A stretch of 64,000 nt of DNA from positions 4,032,663 through 4,096,662 of the forward strand of contig JACSVZ010000011.1 of the NCBI GenBank assembly GCA_014706295.1, given 5' to 3'. The stretch is from Lycocorax pyrrhopterus obiensis. Taxonomy: Eukaryota > Chordata > Aves > Passeriformes > Paradisaeidae. The notes under the pieces are model-generated. The model saw only the letters and a list, made by a program, of their open reading frames with translations. It was not told the DNA's origin and did no database searches. A program made the position numbers and the translations under genes. Of the stretch, positions 38,035 to 52,686 are shown one piece after another (position 1 is the first letter of the stretch; every line of letters begins with the position of its first letter).

Positions 38035-41000
38035 ACTGATTTTCTGTATTTCTCTGTGTACATCCACTTCATATACAGACTCAAGGCACAGGTCCTTTGA
38101 TCACGGGATGGTGTGGCTTAGAAATGCAAAAATATTATGATTTCAAGGAAGAAAAGGTCATCATTTAGAAATCCAGCTTGGGCTGCTTGCCAACCATGTC
38201 TTACCCCAGGATTCCCTAGGCTCATCTATTCTTCATTTGCCTTTCCTATAATTCTACCTATGATCTCTCTTGTAAACATTTATGAGCAGACATTTCAGAA
38301 GCTTCATATTTTCTTTAACAAATGGTTTATATCATCTTTGTGAAGAGTGCTACATAACGATGCAACATCATACATTAATATTTAAAACTGAATGAAATAA
38401 CACCTCAACAAGGATAATTTTTTCTCAGTTTGCTAGCTGTCTTAAATTTATTTGTGAAATGAATTAGAACAAGGAAACCACAGAGATAAAGTTTCCTTGC
38501 ATTTTTATGAATAGACAGCAAATTCATTTTTAGAAGAAATATTTGCATAAATGTCATTTTTTTTTCCTTCTGAAAGGGCACCTGTTTCCACAAATTATAA
38601 TCTGAAGCTCATTAGATGATTAAATGTTCTGGAAATATGATTTATAGGCCAGATCTCCCAATCAAGAGAGAAAAACAACACTGCATGAAATATATTCTTG
38701 AACAAAATTCAGCAGAATTGTAAAATGCAGAAATTGAATATTCCATAATTGCTGTTACAAGCAGACACCACTTTCAAAGGCAGCATTGCAGAAGCAGTGA
38801 GTAGAAATAAAATTCAACAAATGGCATGAAATGCAAATCGAGAACCAGAGGCGGTTCGGAGGTCACTTCCTGCGTCAGGCAATGGCAAGTTGTACATCAG
38901 GAGCCTCCGTGGGCAGGTTTCTGGGGCTCCCTGCCTTTGGGTTCACTGCTGGAGCCACAGGATTGTGTTCAGTGAGGGATAACAGCGGCACTCAGGTGTT
39001 GTAGGAGGTGCTGCCATGGCCAGCTGAGCCAGCCCTTCCCCACAGCCCTGGCCGGACTTGCACCGTCCCTCTGCCGCGTTGGCAGAACCGTGAGACTTTT
39101 TCTGCGTGGTCTCATCTGTGTTTGCCTCACTCCATGTCCAAAGGAGGGGCCCTCTCATGCTTTGCCTGCTGTCACCTTCTAATTCTGTCACATCTCGTTT
39201 CCTTGTTCTCCTGTCACAGGTCCCCCTGCTGCAGGACCTTCCCAGGAAGGGTCTGACGTTGTTTGCAGAGGCGCTGAGAATGCCCACAGTAATGGACACT
39301 TATTTTATATGCAGACATTCCAGAAATTTCTTATCACCCTTAACGTGTTCCTCTCAACTCTGTATTTTTTTTCCCTCTTGAATATTTTTAACACCAGTTT
39401 TTGCTTTTCATTTCCCTGAGGTTCCAGCAGGATCACTAGACCACAATTTACAGCTTCTGAAAACCAAAGGTACTTTCCTCCACTCTCACTTAGCTGCTTT
39501 GGGATTTGTAACTTATTGCCTCCTTTTTATTTTCTTACAAAAAGCAATGTGTCCCTTACATGATGGCCTACATAAAACAGTTTTTTATAGACCTGGGGTC
39601 AGCATACAGCTTTTTAGAAGGCATTCAAATTTGGCTTGGAAACTGAAATACTTGTATGCTTCATTTTTAAAAGAGGGAAAAAAGCATCAGTCCTCATTTT
39701 TAAAAGAAAATTGGCTCAAATCAACAAGCCCAGACTTGGAAGTTCAGAGAGCTTTGTGCCAGTAAAAGTAAAAAAATCTCATCTTGCTTCTTTACTTTTG
39801 AAGAACTGAGCAAAGATCCCTCGTAGGAGTTGACAGGGCCTGCATGAATTGGAGCCTATCAAAGTCGGCGGGACACTTTTGTACTGTTGCTTGTCCTTAT
39901 ATATACAGTGGCACATTCCAGAACTCTCAGCTATCGTCCTTGCCATGGTACAAACCCTCTGAAGGTAGAATCTAACTGGATAAAACAAATAAATCACAGA
40001 AAGGGATACACAGCGTTAGAGTGATGAAACGGCTTATGCAATATCAGGAAAAATCAAGGAAAACACTGAGCTTACCCGGGTCCCACCCAATTCAGTGCTC
40101 TGTTTAGTGGACAATCCTACCCTCAAACTTTTTCCAGCCCCTCTGGATTTACCACTGCTTCACACACAGCTGGAACACACAAGGAGACTGCAACGTCCAT
40201 GTTCACTCCTTCACGATACAGCTGAAAACGGTGTAGGTTCCTTAGCTTAACATCGTGTTTAATAAGAGTTACACTTTAATAGGCCTAAGTGCCAAATGAC
40301 AGCAATAAGATGTGACAAATATATTTTGAGCCTGAGAGACAAGACTGTTCTATATGTCTCCTGCATTACTGTTATGCATAAGGATGCAAATGGTTGCTGA
40401 CATTGGCTAATACATGGGTGATACTTAGTAAAGTTATGTCAAGGTAAATTTGATTAAGTGAGAGCGACACAGCCTGATTTATGGATTCCATTGACACGCT
40501 AGTTCTTCCCTGGCAGTGGGAATAATATTATTTATTTCTGCTGAATATAATTTTCCCCATTTAACACATTCTGATATTAAATGGGCTCCATTATAATATT
40601 GTTTATATGACATCAGTACCTGGAAGGCCCAGTTAGGTCTTCTCTGGGGCATGCATAGTAAAGTACTACTGCCAAGAGTCATTCATTGCTGAAATACTCA
40701 AGTGAGGCAAAGAGAGGTTAAAACAAATGGATTTTCATGTTCTACAGTCAAAGACACACTGACATCTTCATGCATGATTTCTTCATCCGCTCAAGTAGCT
40801 CTGGAAGGCTTTTTCATCACGACTGACATGCAAGGTTCAATCTGTAACTGGTCTTGCTCCCTTTATTTTCCCACTGTTTGTATCAGCAGCGATTTCTCTC
40901 TCCTGCAGCCTCCTGATGTTTCCCTCACACTGTGTGTCACAGCCTGGCACTAATGAAGCCCCCGCCTGGGAAAAACACAACGGGGCATGTTTTCTTATCA

Positions 41001-41147
41001 CCAAACAAACCTGCTCCCAGATTCTGCTCCACTAAACAATTTTTAATGAGACCAAGCCGTGTTGTAATGTATTTTATGTTTATGTGTGGGAAAGAGATAA
41101 TTAGTACCGAACAGGATCTTGAACACAGCTCTAGAAGTATTTCACAA
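38035..41147. other. Single-copy non-coding DNA, no gene recognised
   Basis: AT-rich apart from a GC-richer segment at about 38840-39300 with scattered CpG. Frames there (82 to 118 codons on both strands) overlap each other and have no recognisable product. No known repeat seen. Confidence 0.55.
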
Positions 41148-41533
41148 GGCGGGGATTTTGGAGGTTTCTAATCCAGCCTCCTTCTCAAAGCAGGGCCGTA
41201 TTGCTGGACACAGCCCTCGAGGTCCCTCAGCAGGGCCAGCACAGGGGACGGGCCCTGCCCTGGCCCTGCTGCCACCCCAGAGCTGGCACAGCCCAGGTGC
41301 CCTTGGCCTCTTGCCCACCTGGGCACCCCTGGGCTCGTGTCCAGCCCCTGTCCCAGCACCCCCAGGACTTTCTCACCATTTCCAGCCCCTCTGCCCCAGC
41401 TTGGAGCATTCATGGGGTTGGTGTGACCCAGGGGCAGGACCCAGCACGTGTCCCTGCTGTCCCTCACACCACTGGCCTCAGCCCATGGATCCAGCCTGTC
41501 CAGATCCCTCTGCAAAGCCTGTAGAGACGGTGC
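41148..41533 (-). mobile_element. CR1 LINE fragment, antisense, internally deleted
   Basis: The minus-strand frame reads LQRDLDRLDPWAEASGV and then LGHTNPMN, the conserved CR1 block that follows the reverse-transcriptase catalytic core. Further on come traces of the GVL, QVGKKA-like and LVRDLEGCVQ-like parts. The 3' edge (about 41148-41185) reads TTTGAGAAGGAGGCTGGA followed by an ACCTCC-type stretch, which resembles the CR1 3' end, so the segment between ORF2 and the 3' end appears deleted. The frame stays open for about 115 codons because the piece is GC-rich. The catalytic residues are absent, so it is inactive. Confidence 0.85.
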
Positions 41534-42885
41534 AGTCTGTCAGCCTTAGTTTATTTCAGGATGTTAAAATAACACTTGACACCTTGGGCTGGTGCACACC
41601 CTCAAATGAGGAAGAGTTCCCTCACTTGGACAGAAGTTGAGAGTAGAGAATCTGCCAGAACTTCCAGATGCTCTCTCCGTGCAGACCCAGTCCCAAAGAC
41701 TGACAGGTTGAGGAGGAGTAACAGCAGTTCAGTACTCTGAGAGCTCAGCTTTCCCCCACAGTGTGCAGCAGGACAGGGGCAGCCATCCCTGCAAGGACCT
41801 CCAGAACAAAATGACAGGCCTTGCGTTCCTGTGACAGCCTGCGAGGGGCACACGGGGCACAGAGGAACAGCAAACTGGTCCCACCACACCCACTGCAGAC
41901 CTCTGACCTTGCAGAAAGGATGGATTTGGCAGGAAAGGCTGGCCACTGCTGGTGCACCAGCTATCAATATATTCTTGATAGAAATGGCTCCACCGGCAGC
42001 TGAGCCCACCCCTGCCACCACAGGGAGCCGTGCAGCACTCCACCAACAAAAACCTGCTGTAAAAAATGTGGTGATACATTTTGTAAATAAGTGGTTTAGT
42101 GGCAGCTGTCAGATTACCTCTGTTGTAAAGTTGCTCCTTTAAATTTACATCACTGCAATCACAAAAACTGTAATTAAAAGCCAAGTAAATTACTGTTTGC
42201 ATTTCTAATGCAACAGCAATTTCAAAACAATGTATCAATATGGAGCAACAAAGAAATTGTCTGTTTTCAAAACCAGGGAGAAGAGATTTTATTCTATGAT
42301 ACATGTGTGTTTCCCAGCGTGATCTTTCTTTTAATGACGCCTCATAGCAAAATAGTCCACTCTACTTACTGATCATGTTAAGCTGTTGCCATGGAAATAT
42401 GAAGACCCTAGTACACTCAGATGTTAACTCTCAAAGCACAGCTTTACTTCTTTAATTTCAATTTTTGTTTAAAAAGAGAGCTCTTGGCCATGCAGAACTC
42501 AGTTATTTTCCAGCTGTCTAGCACAACAGCTGTGTAAGGAAGACAATGGCGAGGGCTTGTTCCAAGGGCAATGTCAGACAGTACAGACACACAGAAATAT
42601 CCCCCCACATTATTTCCCTACGAACAGGGAATTATGAGAAAAGTGACAAACAGCTCCACAGACAGCGTCAGAAGTACTTAATCAGCCAAGTTCATTAAGG
42701 AGGAGAAGAAATTGAGGTATGACCAAATACTGCTACAGCTTTGTCTAGCACCTTATTCCCAGGGGTAAAAGAATGATCACACTTTCTCCTTTTGCCCCGC
42801 ACCAAGAGCTTCTTTTAGAAACAAAAATCGAAGTCATAAGGAAACAACCAGTTTAAAACCATTGCTCTTAATGTCTCTCTCGGGT

Positions 42886-42965
42886 TTTTTTGTTGGGTTT
42901 TTTGTTTTGTTTTGGCTTGGGGAGGTTTGAGTATTTTTTGATTGAGTTGGGTAGAGAGTTTTTTA
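42886..42965 (+). repeat. T/G-rich low-complexity run
   Basis: Irregular GTTTTTTG, TTGGGTTTT and TTTTGTTTTGG units like those at 32.8 kb and 58.1 kb. The frames crossing it are artefacts. Confidence 0.65.
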
Positions 42966-45900
42966 AAGAGGTTTTTGGTCAGCAAGGCATTAAAACAAGA
43001 GCAGCCGTAAATGGCTGCCTTGAAGTTGGGGAAATGAAAGACAGCCAGGCTGTGATTCCAGCCACGTCCCCTCCTGCCATCCTGCTGCCTCCAGAGGCTG
43101 TGCAGCTCTGCTCCAGCCAAGGCAGATATTTGGTCTTGAGTCAGCATGGCAAGGGATTTTTTACAGCAGCTAAATAAATTCCATAATTCAGACAACTCTT
43201 CTATCTAAATGACCAAAAATGATGCAGTCATTTTACCTTTCTCCACAGCTCCTGCTTCTTTCCGGACGAGTATTTCTGAAGAAATAATCCTCAGGCATGC
43301 AAATGCAACTGAGTCGTGAGGAAAGTCACTCCAGACATCCAGTTCCAGTCAGCTGGAGAACCGCCTGACTCTCCAACACCACCTCACAGAGGCACAACAG
43401 ATGCATCCTGTTCTTGGTAAGACATCCTGATCTACAGAGGTAATATCATTGCTACAAACAATGCTTCGGCAGGCATTTTTCTAAGCACTGACAACATAAG
43501 GATAGTAGCTTTGTATTCCTGGTACCTTTAATCATTTTTAACACTTTTGTTTGTCTGTGGCTCTTCCTTGCCTTGCAAAAAGCAAGCACGTGCTCGTATT
43601 TCTTCAGTTAAACTTGCACTGACCAAATACCCAGATAATTCTGAAAATATGCATCAGCTTGGTGATTCACAAGTGAATTACACACCTACTGTATGTAGCA
43701 GGTATAAATCAATGCAGTAGTCCTCCTGATGCTCAGATAACTTGTTTTACAATCTTTATCTTCCTAAAGCTAAAGAAGTTGATTTAGATGGCTCTAAAAG
43801 CTTAAATGAAATACAGCCCAGGCAGGTAGTTTCTAATAACATACATCAAAGCTTTATACACGGTAAGATGACTAAATCTCAAGTCTACACCTTTTTCCTG
43901 TGATAAATGCATTGCATTTCTCTTCAGCAGTGACAGAACCCAGGCCAGGCCTCTTGCTTCCTGCGAAGAAGCTCAAGTGCTTGTGATTTGGTGTTGGATA
44001 CCTTTAAAAAACAGCAATACCTAGCGGGGCTGGCAACTGCACTGTGCCTTCATCATGATTGATGTCATCAATAGCCCAAACATGGCACCGGGGGCCAGGA
44101 ACCCTCCTGTGCCCTGTAAACCTGGATTTGTCACTAATTCTCTCTGAAGACAGAGGCAAAGTGATGTGTGTGTCTTTGCAGCCCCCTGAGTGAGATAAGG
44201 GTCGATTACCTTGCACAAGCAGGTAGAGGTTTGGTTGGCTAAATAATTGTCTCAATAAATGTCAAGTGTCCTTAGAACACATCCCTACTTCGTGTGTATC
44301 AGCTGAAGATGACAGGCTCCAAAGGCACTCCCTGAAGAGACCTCTGGGTACATCAACGGCTGTTGGCCCACTGCAAGCCCAGCTGAAAATCTGGTGACTG
44401 CTTTTTTGTTATTTTAGTCATGTGTTGCCTATTATTCTCATATCACCTGGTTTAATCCTTTGCTGTGTTTCAGTTATATCCTCCTTCCTCTCCCCAAGAC
44501 AGAAGAATGCTCTTGCTTCCATCTAAGGTGAGTGACAGAAGATCAAAGAGGCCAAATTACCTGTGCAGCCATTATGAAGTCTGGCAAATCAGGGGCAGGA
44601 ACTCAGATAGTTCAAAAATTAGTCCAATTTATCAATCAATTGTTAGATGTCATCCCTTTCTTGTGCTGTCATCCCCCGAAACCATCACAGAAATATTTGA
44701 TAAATATAAGAGGGCTATCACAGGAAGGACGAGACTGCACTTTTAATAAGCATCTTTCCATCCAACTGATACCCACTTGAGCTAAGGATCAGAGCAATAA
44801 AAGCTGGAAGATGCATTTAAGTTTCTCAGCTGGTTTGTAACATTGTCAGAACTCATAAATTTGGCTTCTTAAACGTGTCTCTGAAAAAAACTGATTTCTG
44901 CACTGCGAGCTTTTATGATCACTTAAAAATAAATCCAAATCACCTGACAGGTCACTAAATAGGGTCTTAAATTTATCTGAAAATCCCATCCCACATGCTT
45001 AGATTTCCTTTTAGCATTCACCCCAGGGCCGCCCAGCCCAGCTCTGCGGTGAGTGACCAGGTGTTCGGCTCCACGTCTGCAATTCCTGCCGGCCCCAGGA
45101 GAGCTCTGTCACTCCCCTCTCCCTGGGAAAAGTGCCAAAATTTGGGATATGGCTGGGCAGAGGCACAAACTCCACCAGCTGCAGCCTTCAGGGACCCTGG
45201 AGCCCATGTGACAGACGCAGTGATAAGAAGGGGTGATGATATTAAGGCTACTTCCCAATGAAATCTGTGTCATTTTTACTCAAAAGATTCTAGTAAAAGC
45301 AGAAGTGCTTAACAAGGGGCAAAACTTAAGACCTAAACTAAATAATTGGGAGCCCTACTCATTAAAACGTTGTGTCGTGTCTTTAAAATGTCACTAAAAC
45401 AATAGGATCCCAAATGATAACTGAAATATTTTATTTTTTTCTGGGAGAAGTAATACAGAAATAAGGATTTCTCAGACTCCTGCATTATCTCACAAAAAGA
45501 TTTATTTACTGGAGAGGATCACCCAACATTTTGGTAGAAGTCATTGAAAATTCAGTCTATATGAACAAGAAGAGAACATAAATCCTTTTAAATATATTTA
45601 ATTAACAGAAAAAACCCTTCCCCAAAATCTCATTTTGAAAATAAACCCTGCAGAAACTCTAGCATACAAATCAATTACCACGTATATTCCTTGAGAGTTA
45701 GTCTAGACGCCAAGTGAAAACCAATGTGATTATTTGACTTTACTGTAGGACAGCACCAGCTTTATGAAAGTTCAACTGAAATTTTGGTGTTATTTGTACT
45801 TTCAGTGTCAAAAGAGATAAACCAAATATATTTGAATAGGATCCCATTATCAACGAGTTAAACACAACTCAATGCAAATAAGTGAAATTAAAGATACACA

Positions 45901-48900
45901 GTGTCGCCTAATCCCAGAATAATGCAAGTGGGAAGGGGCAGGACCTCAGGTTAGTGCTAAAGAAAGCTTGCTGCTTTATTTTCTGCCTGCATGACTGAAA
46001 AATGAACAAAATCTATTTGTGAAAGTGTGAGAATTTCTCAGAATGAGTAGATAAAGTGTTTCCAAATTGCACCTTCCCATGTTCAGCTCCCACTCAGCCT
46101 GTATTTGTTTTAACTGAGGTGTGCAAAGGTCCTTTGGGTCAATATTTTCAGAAGCACAAGATACAGGTATCATGGTATAAGGACAGGACTCTGCATAATC
46201 TTGGAGTCTAGAGGTATCTTCAGTGAGAAGTAAAAATATTTTCATTTGCATTTTCAGGTCTCTCAAGTTGGAGGCCTGGAGAGATACTTAGGATATTTTA
46301 TTTTAGAAAGAAGTTGTAGAATATACTTCCAAGGAATATTAAAACCAGGGATTTTGTGGGAAGGATATAATTAAGCACACTAGCAGTAAGATAATGTGGA
46401 TTGAGGAGCAGATGGGTGCATATATCTGCAGGATTTTCCAACAAAGAAATATATATTCCAAATGAAATGCAAGTGACTGATGCAGACATGCCTTTATCCT
46501 CACCTGCACTTATCAGCTGCCAACATTTCAAATTGCACTGCTCTTACTCGAGTGAAACTTCGCCTCTTCTTACACTGACTGGAGCTTATCTACAGCACCA
46601 AGACACAATGGGTCTGCTTGAAAGATGCAGATCCTCCTTTAACATTTCTTAATTCTGTTGGATTTAAGTCAAACCCTCAGGGTGAGCACCTGTTTTTAAC
46701 AGCTCATCAAGGATGAAGCAGCACCCCTGTAGCATCAGCAGACTGATATATGAACTGTGCAAAAGGCTGATATTGTGGCAGGGCGTTTAAGCAAAAAAGG
46801 ACGAATTTCCAAATGGCTTTTGGGTAGAATTGACCAAGGCAGGCACCTCCTGAATGAAGGGGGAATGTGCTCTGCTGTGAAAGGGAAATTAGCTCGAGAA
46901 GTGCCTGAGCAGCCTCGCCTTCAGCAGGAGACCCACTCCAAAGCCTCTCCCATTAAACACCCTTCTGGGTCAGAGGAGCAAGGAGCCAGTTAAGAACCAG
47001 CCCCCCATTGCCTGAACTGTACTTTGCTGGGAGTCTGCTTTTAGATTTTCACGCTGTGATTATTGAGAGGCAGTCTGACAAGGCAGCACTGCTGCTTAAA
47101 AACCTCCCCATTTTTGTGATGTCCAGGCTGCAGCCTGCAGGCAGGTCCACGGGGGACGGAAAGGCAAAAGCACTCATCCAGCCCCAAAGAGACGAGCCCC
47201 CAGGAAAGGAATCAGGCACTGTCTGTCTTTTGTGCCGGGAAGCAGGGGAAGCAGCTTGAATGTGGAGCTTGGGCTCAGGGTTTCTCAGCCAGTGTACACA
47301 GAGCTTCCGAAATACAGAAGGGCTTAGTTCCCTCAGCATTGCCTCATTCCTTGGCACGGGGAAAATGCAAATCCAGGCAACATGCCTCTTTGGCACTGAC
47401 CTCCAGGCTGTCAGCTTAAGTGTACCTGAGGTAAATTTCCAAGAGCTGTTCTCATATTACAGTGAGCAATACCTATGCTGTGGAGTTGCTTCGGTGTTTT
47501 CAAATCACTTTGACACACTGGATAAAAGAATTTCCATAATTATAAATCAAAATACAATGGATTTCACTGGGTACTGCTTTAATTCAGGCATACAGGCTTT
47601 TCTCTGCTTGCTTTCTCCAGCACACAAGCTACAACTGTATAACACTGGAACTGAGCACAGCAGTTCAGCACAGGAAAACAGCAAAACTGTCTCAAACAAC
47701 ACAAGTAATTGCCTATTTTGTGTGGCAGACCAATAATGGGTACAATGGCCCACCTTACTCCCTCTTTAACTTGGGCAAGAACTGCATCTGCAGAGTGAGC
47801 TGACATTTGCCTTGCATTTGCCTTTTTGCCCTGTTAATTTGATTGATGTAATGCATCCGTCTCTTTCCTTCTGTTGCTGAAAAATATTGCAAGAATATGT
47901 CAAGGCTGATGCACTCTCAGTCAATCAGAGCAGATTTCTGCATATAACTTCCCTGACAATGCCTTGTTTGCCCTCTCTGCAAACTTGCAGTGTTGAGAAT
48001 GTAAGCACAGGCAAATTAAAGTTTAATTATTCACTCAGTCTATTAGGATGGAATTCAGGTTAGTGCACAAGGCTGCCTGTGCCATTTCAGCACATCATAA
48101 GGGAGGCTGCAGAAGTAGAGGTGGATTTGGCCACTTGAAACTACCCTGTCCACAGATTTCTGCACAACAGAAGCCACAGTTTCTCTGCCTGCATTTCTAA
48201 TGGCTAAAGACTATTTATTCTAGTGCAGAAGATCCAGTGCACAAAGTGGGGCATCACTGAACACAAGGTCTCTGCCAGAAGCCTCCATGTCGCTCTAATG
48301 GTCAGAAGTTCTCCCTGCTGGGAATTCAGACTGCTGACAGAAGATATCTATCCCTGCATATTCCTCCTTCCTGCCCTCAAGCACATTCTGCTTGCTTCCA
48401 CATTCTCTCAGGGCAGCTTCCATAACCTCTTCCTCACCCCCAGATTTCAATCAGACTTGATTTCACAACATTAATGAGAACATCCTGATTTCAACAGTAG
48501 TAAAAAGCCTTTCAGGTTTAGATAAAGACAGAAATGTTTCTTCTTCTGAGGATTCCACCAGTCTTTTGGAGACCTCCTCTTCCCCCATGGCTGATTTTTA
48601 ACCATTTGGTCTGTTATGGCTCTGGATTTCCAGATGGTACTGCAGAGGGGACTAATGGCCTGTTATCAGCCTGATAAAAATAGTAACATTTCCAAGTCAT
48701 TCAGCTCTCCAAAATGTAACAGTGGATTGAGTGCTATTTGTACAACTTCAGGCCTGAAGGCCACTTTGTTTCATGAGCCTTCAGCTGTTCCATTTTTGTG
48801 AAAGTCAGTGGAATTACACCAGCATCAAACCAGTGCAATGGAGTGGTGAACTGGGCCCTTAGAGTTAAATTCAGCATGGACAAAATGCAGCTTTGTAGGA

Positions 48901-51900
48901 GCTGGAGACTGACCATGGCAGCTCCTACCACGCCTGTAAGAACGTTTGAACAACAACATTTATTATTTCTCAGACTTTGTCATCTCCCCTCAGGTACATT
49001 TACCATGATATTCCCTAAAACCATTGACCAAAGCTGAGTACGTATCAATAAAACACACGAGAGGTGTTTTAATTAGGACTGATCAGCAGTGCCCCTCGGT
49101 AATCTCTAACAGCAGCTTCACGTACTGCAGTGGTTGTGGTACAAGGGCAATGGGAAAGGCTCTAAAAACAATACTGCAAGTTTCAAATGGCTTGTGCTGG
49201 AGGTAATATTTCAGACAATTACAGATGAAAAAACATTTTGAAATTAAATATATTTCATGATTGACATTTATTCTTTGACATGGCTTTGCTGTGATTCTGT
49301 ATTGTATAAGTATTTTATATGTCACTGTTTTTTCCCAAATCACATCTGTAGGTTTTTTTGTTTTATTGTGGAGTTTTCCTGTGTGGTTCTATACAGGAGC
49401 AATTGTTTTGTGGGAAACGATAGCATTAAAGCAGAGAACTAAGAACGGATTTAGACCCATCCCCAACAATTCTGCAACAATTCTTCAAGATTCATAAAGT
49501 ATCAGGCATGTACTGAACCCAAAGGAAGACACAATAGAAGTAATTTCTGATCTTGATCCAGTTTGACCACACCAGAGTGGTTTTCAAGTTAACACGCCAT
49601 AAAAAGGAAGGATGTGATATATCCAGCTCAGAAATACATGCACACGTAAACAAGGAAATGCAGCTTCTTCTGGCCTGGCCTTACCTTTGTGAACTTCTGA
49701 AAATCATTAAAGACTAAATCTGAAAAATCCCCACCACATTTTATTTGCTCTCTTGGAGGTTTGAAACATTCACCACACACTGACAGCCTGACGTAATGTC
49801 CCTGAAAATTAAGAGTTAAGGGTCTCAAGTTGAGCTTTCAGAAATAACAACCCTTAACCTGAAACAGGTACTTGAAATTGTACCTGGTGGCCTCGTGGGT
49901 TCATCAGACCTCCAAGTGAGGGATACGAAAATTGCACCAAGGATTCATACAAGTCTTCAGAACATGCCAGGACATTTCTGCTTGTAAGCAATAAACACGT
50001 ACAATGTAATTTTAGTGGCACAGCAGGGTGCTAATATTGCTCCTTTCCTTTAAAAAGAAACAGAAAACAAATATAAAAGTGTTGAATAAACACTAAAACA
50101 AAGATTAATTTTCAGGATTCTGTGAGTTCCTGTCAAAACCATATTCAGATGTATTCAAATATCATCTGATAAATAACTTAACTGGAAATTACCAACAACA
50201 AAAAACAAAAGGTAGGGGAAAAATAAAGATAGCTGGAAAGATTTCAGCAAAGATCTAACTCTTGGAGTGTTTCCAAGAGGCAGCCTTGATTTTGATTAAT
50301 ATTATAATACAGCCTGCTAAAACAGCACCTCATAAATATCCATGAAGCGGTTTATTAGAGATGGTTGTAAATACTTAAAATCTTGTCTTCAACCCACCAG
50401 ATTTCAGGAAAAAAAGGCAGCTGAGAACATCAAAAGGTGAAAATAAGAAGAATTCTTAGAAGATGTTTTCTTCCTCTTAAATATTACAATATATTGGTCC
50501 AAAAAACATTATCCTGGAGAGTGGAGGTACTCCTGGAAAATGTGTGGGTTGGTCTATAAGCACAAATAGCAGAGATTTTGAGAGAGAGACAGACTGCTGG
50601 GGAAAAAGAAAACCAGAGAAATATGAGATGGGGAATACATGAAAATTACTCTTGCTACAGCCTTCTATTTTCTTATTTCAAAACCAAAACAAAATAACTA
50701 CTTGTAAGAAAATGAACTTGGTATGTATGTAAGGAGAGGGTGGAAACCAGAGAGCTGAGAAAGGAACCAGGGAAATATTGGGGCATAAGCAATTTCCTTT
50801 TGCAATCTTTTCATCTTGTAAGTCTGTTTTTACACACAGCATCTTGCAGTTGTAGAATAAAACAACTCTAATTTAAGCTCTGTTATAGCTGAAGTTTCAA
50901 TCATCTATGTTCCAGCTTCTTGTCTTACACCCAGTGTCGATGTGTTCACACAAGCCAAGGCCATTCCAGGCAGCACTTTTGCTGCTTTCCAGCATTCTCC
51001 TTCCCTCAGAACGGATTTTAGCTCGTGGAGTCTCTGAGGCAGAAAACTGAAGCCATGCATTCAGAGGTGGGGAGCAACAGGAAGGAGAACAACACTACAA
51101 AATGTGGCACAAATGTGGCACCATGGCCACACCATCCTTGGAGGGGAGAAGACACCACTTTTGTGCTGGATTCTGCATTTCCTGTGGGCAGGGCCCCGGT
51201 GGGGATGCTGGAGATAGAGCTGTCCTGCAGGACGTGAGCTCTGAGCACAGACTGAGACACCTGTCCTGAGGGAATTGTCAGGAATGGGAAGCGGCACAAG
51301 CCACGAGTGACCACAGACAAGCTCCTGCAGAAAGGGCAGGATGTGAGTGCTATTCCAGGTCAGCTCCTGTCCCAGCTGCTCCCCAAGGACAGGCTGGAGC
51401 CACAGTGCAGATTCAGGAGAGAGTGGCAGCCCAACAATCTGCTTTCAATTCCCACTCCTTTTGCTGTGATGAGAATTTTCCATGTAACCAGCCCAGTGCT
51501 ACAAGTCCCCTGTCCCCCTGACTCTGTGGCAGACACAGGTCCCCAGACAGGGCACAGCTCTGCCTGCAGCCACGAGATGTGGGAGCAGGATGTGACACTG
51601 GGGGGAGTTCATCCCCCTGAATCCAAACTGGGGCTGCCTGTGCCCCTGGGAAGGAGTGGAACAGAAGAATATTAAAGGAAAATGATAGTGGGCTTACTCT
51701 GCCCTCCTTCTCCCTTCCCAGTTTAGCAAGTCCCTGTGGAACCATTTGCCGTGCGTTGCCAACTCCCGATGCTGCCAGCGGGGAGCTGCTGTTTTGCAGG
51801 AAAGATTGCACAAAGAAGGAGACTTTGGCCTCACACAGAGAGTTTTGAGTTGGAAACAGTGCCAGTTTGGATCACGGTGCTGCAGCTCAGAAGCTGGATG

Positions 51901-52655
51901 CTGCATCTTCACTCTTTGTGCTGTGTTGCACGCTTCCATCTCCCTTCCACTGGGGGAATTCATAGCATTTTGGAAGACATTTTTCTGCTTCATTGGCATT
52001 TAGAACGTGTTTGTTTCCAGCATTTAGCTTTAAAGGCAAAACACACGAGTTTATAAGATAGTCTTCTGCAAAAGGAGAATTCTGGTCAGAGGTAGGAGGC
52101 AGGTGAGTCATGGAAAGCAAAAGGCTATGTACAAAAGACAAGCAACAGGAAGATGAAACAAAAATGTGGGGAAGGATAGCACACACTACCACAGAAAGAA
52201 TTTATCCATTGTTTTTCAGAAATATTATAAACTCCAGTAATGTTCTCATTGCTGGGTCAACACAAGGGTCAGTGAGGCTTCTGGAAGTGACTTTAGGCTC
52301 ACTAAATTGCTGAAATCCGTGTTAGACACAGCCTTTTTGTGAAAGCACCACTGGGGCATAGCAGAGTTAGCTGGAACCTATTTTTGTGCCTCAACTTCAT
52401 GCATACCTTAGGTCCCACTATAAACTTCACCTTTTCCTTCTCAAACCCTGAGTCTCCAGGCCCAAAGATGTGCCCCTACCTTCTTGGAAAGGCATTTCCA
52501 GAGCTGTGCAGCAGCTTGGTGATGCTTTCTCTCACAGTATAAATGATCACAAACTGAAAGAACATTATTTACTTGCTCTCGGATTCTATGGATAGAAATA
52601 GATTAATTGACTATTTACAGTACGATTCCCCATATGAAAATAATAAATACCTCTG

Positions 52656-52686
52656 TAATTAACTAATTAATGATGTGTCATAATTA
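52656..52686. promoter_or_regulatory. Cluster of three TAATTA homeodomain cores
   Basis: TAATTA occurs at 52656-52661, 52664-52669 and 52681-52686, the middle one extended to CTAATTAATGA. TAATTA is the palindromic core bound by many homeodomain proteins. The surrounding 150 bp are AT-rich and non-repetitive, as in many conserved vertebrate enhancers, but AT-rich DNA also makes this core by chance. Confidence 0.25.

Noticed and set aside
39223..39291. 23-codon segment after a TCTCCTGTCACAG acceptor
   Set aside because: Donor context is poor and no partner exon is visible.
41729..42304. 191-codon minus-strand open frame
   Set aside because: Longest frame in the window, but rich in C, S and L with no family resemblance, opposed by plus-strand frames of 60 and 103 codons, and part of it crosses AT-rich DNA.
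47055..47144. Open segment after TGCTTTTAG ending GGCAG/GTCCAC
   Set aside because: Donor is not consensus and the product is unknown; compositional explanation is sufficient.
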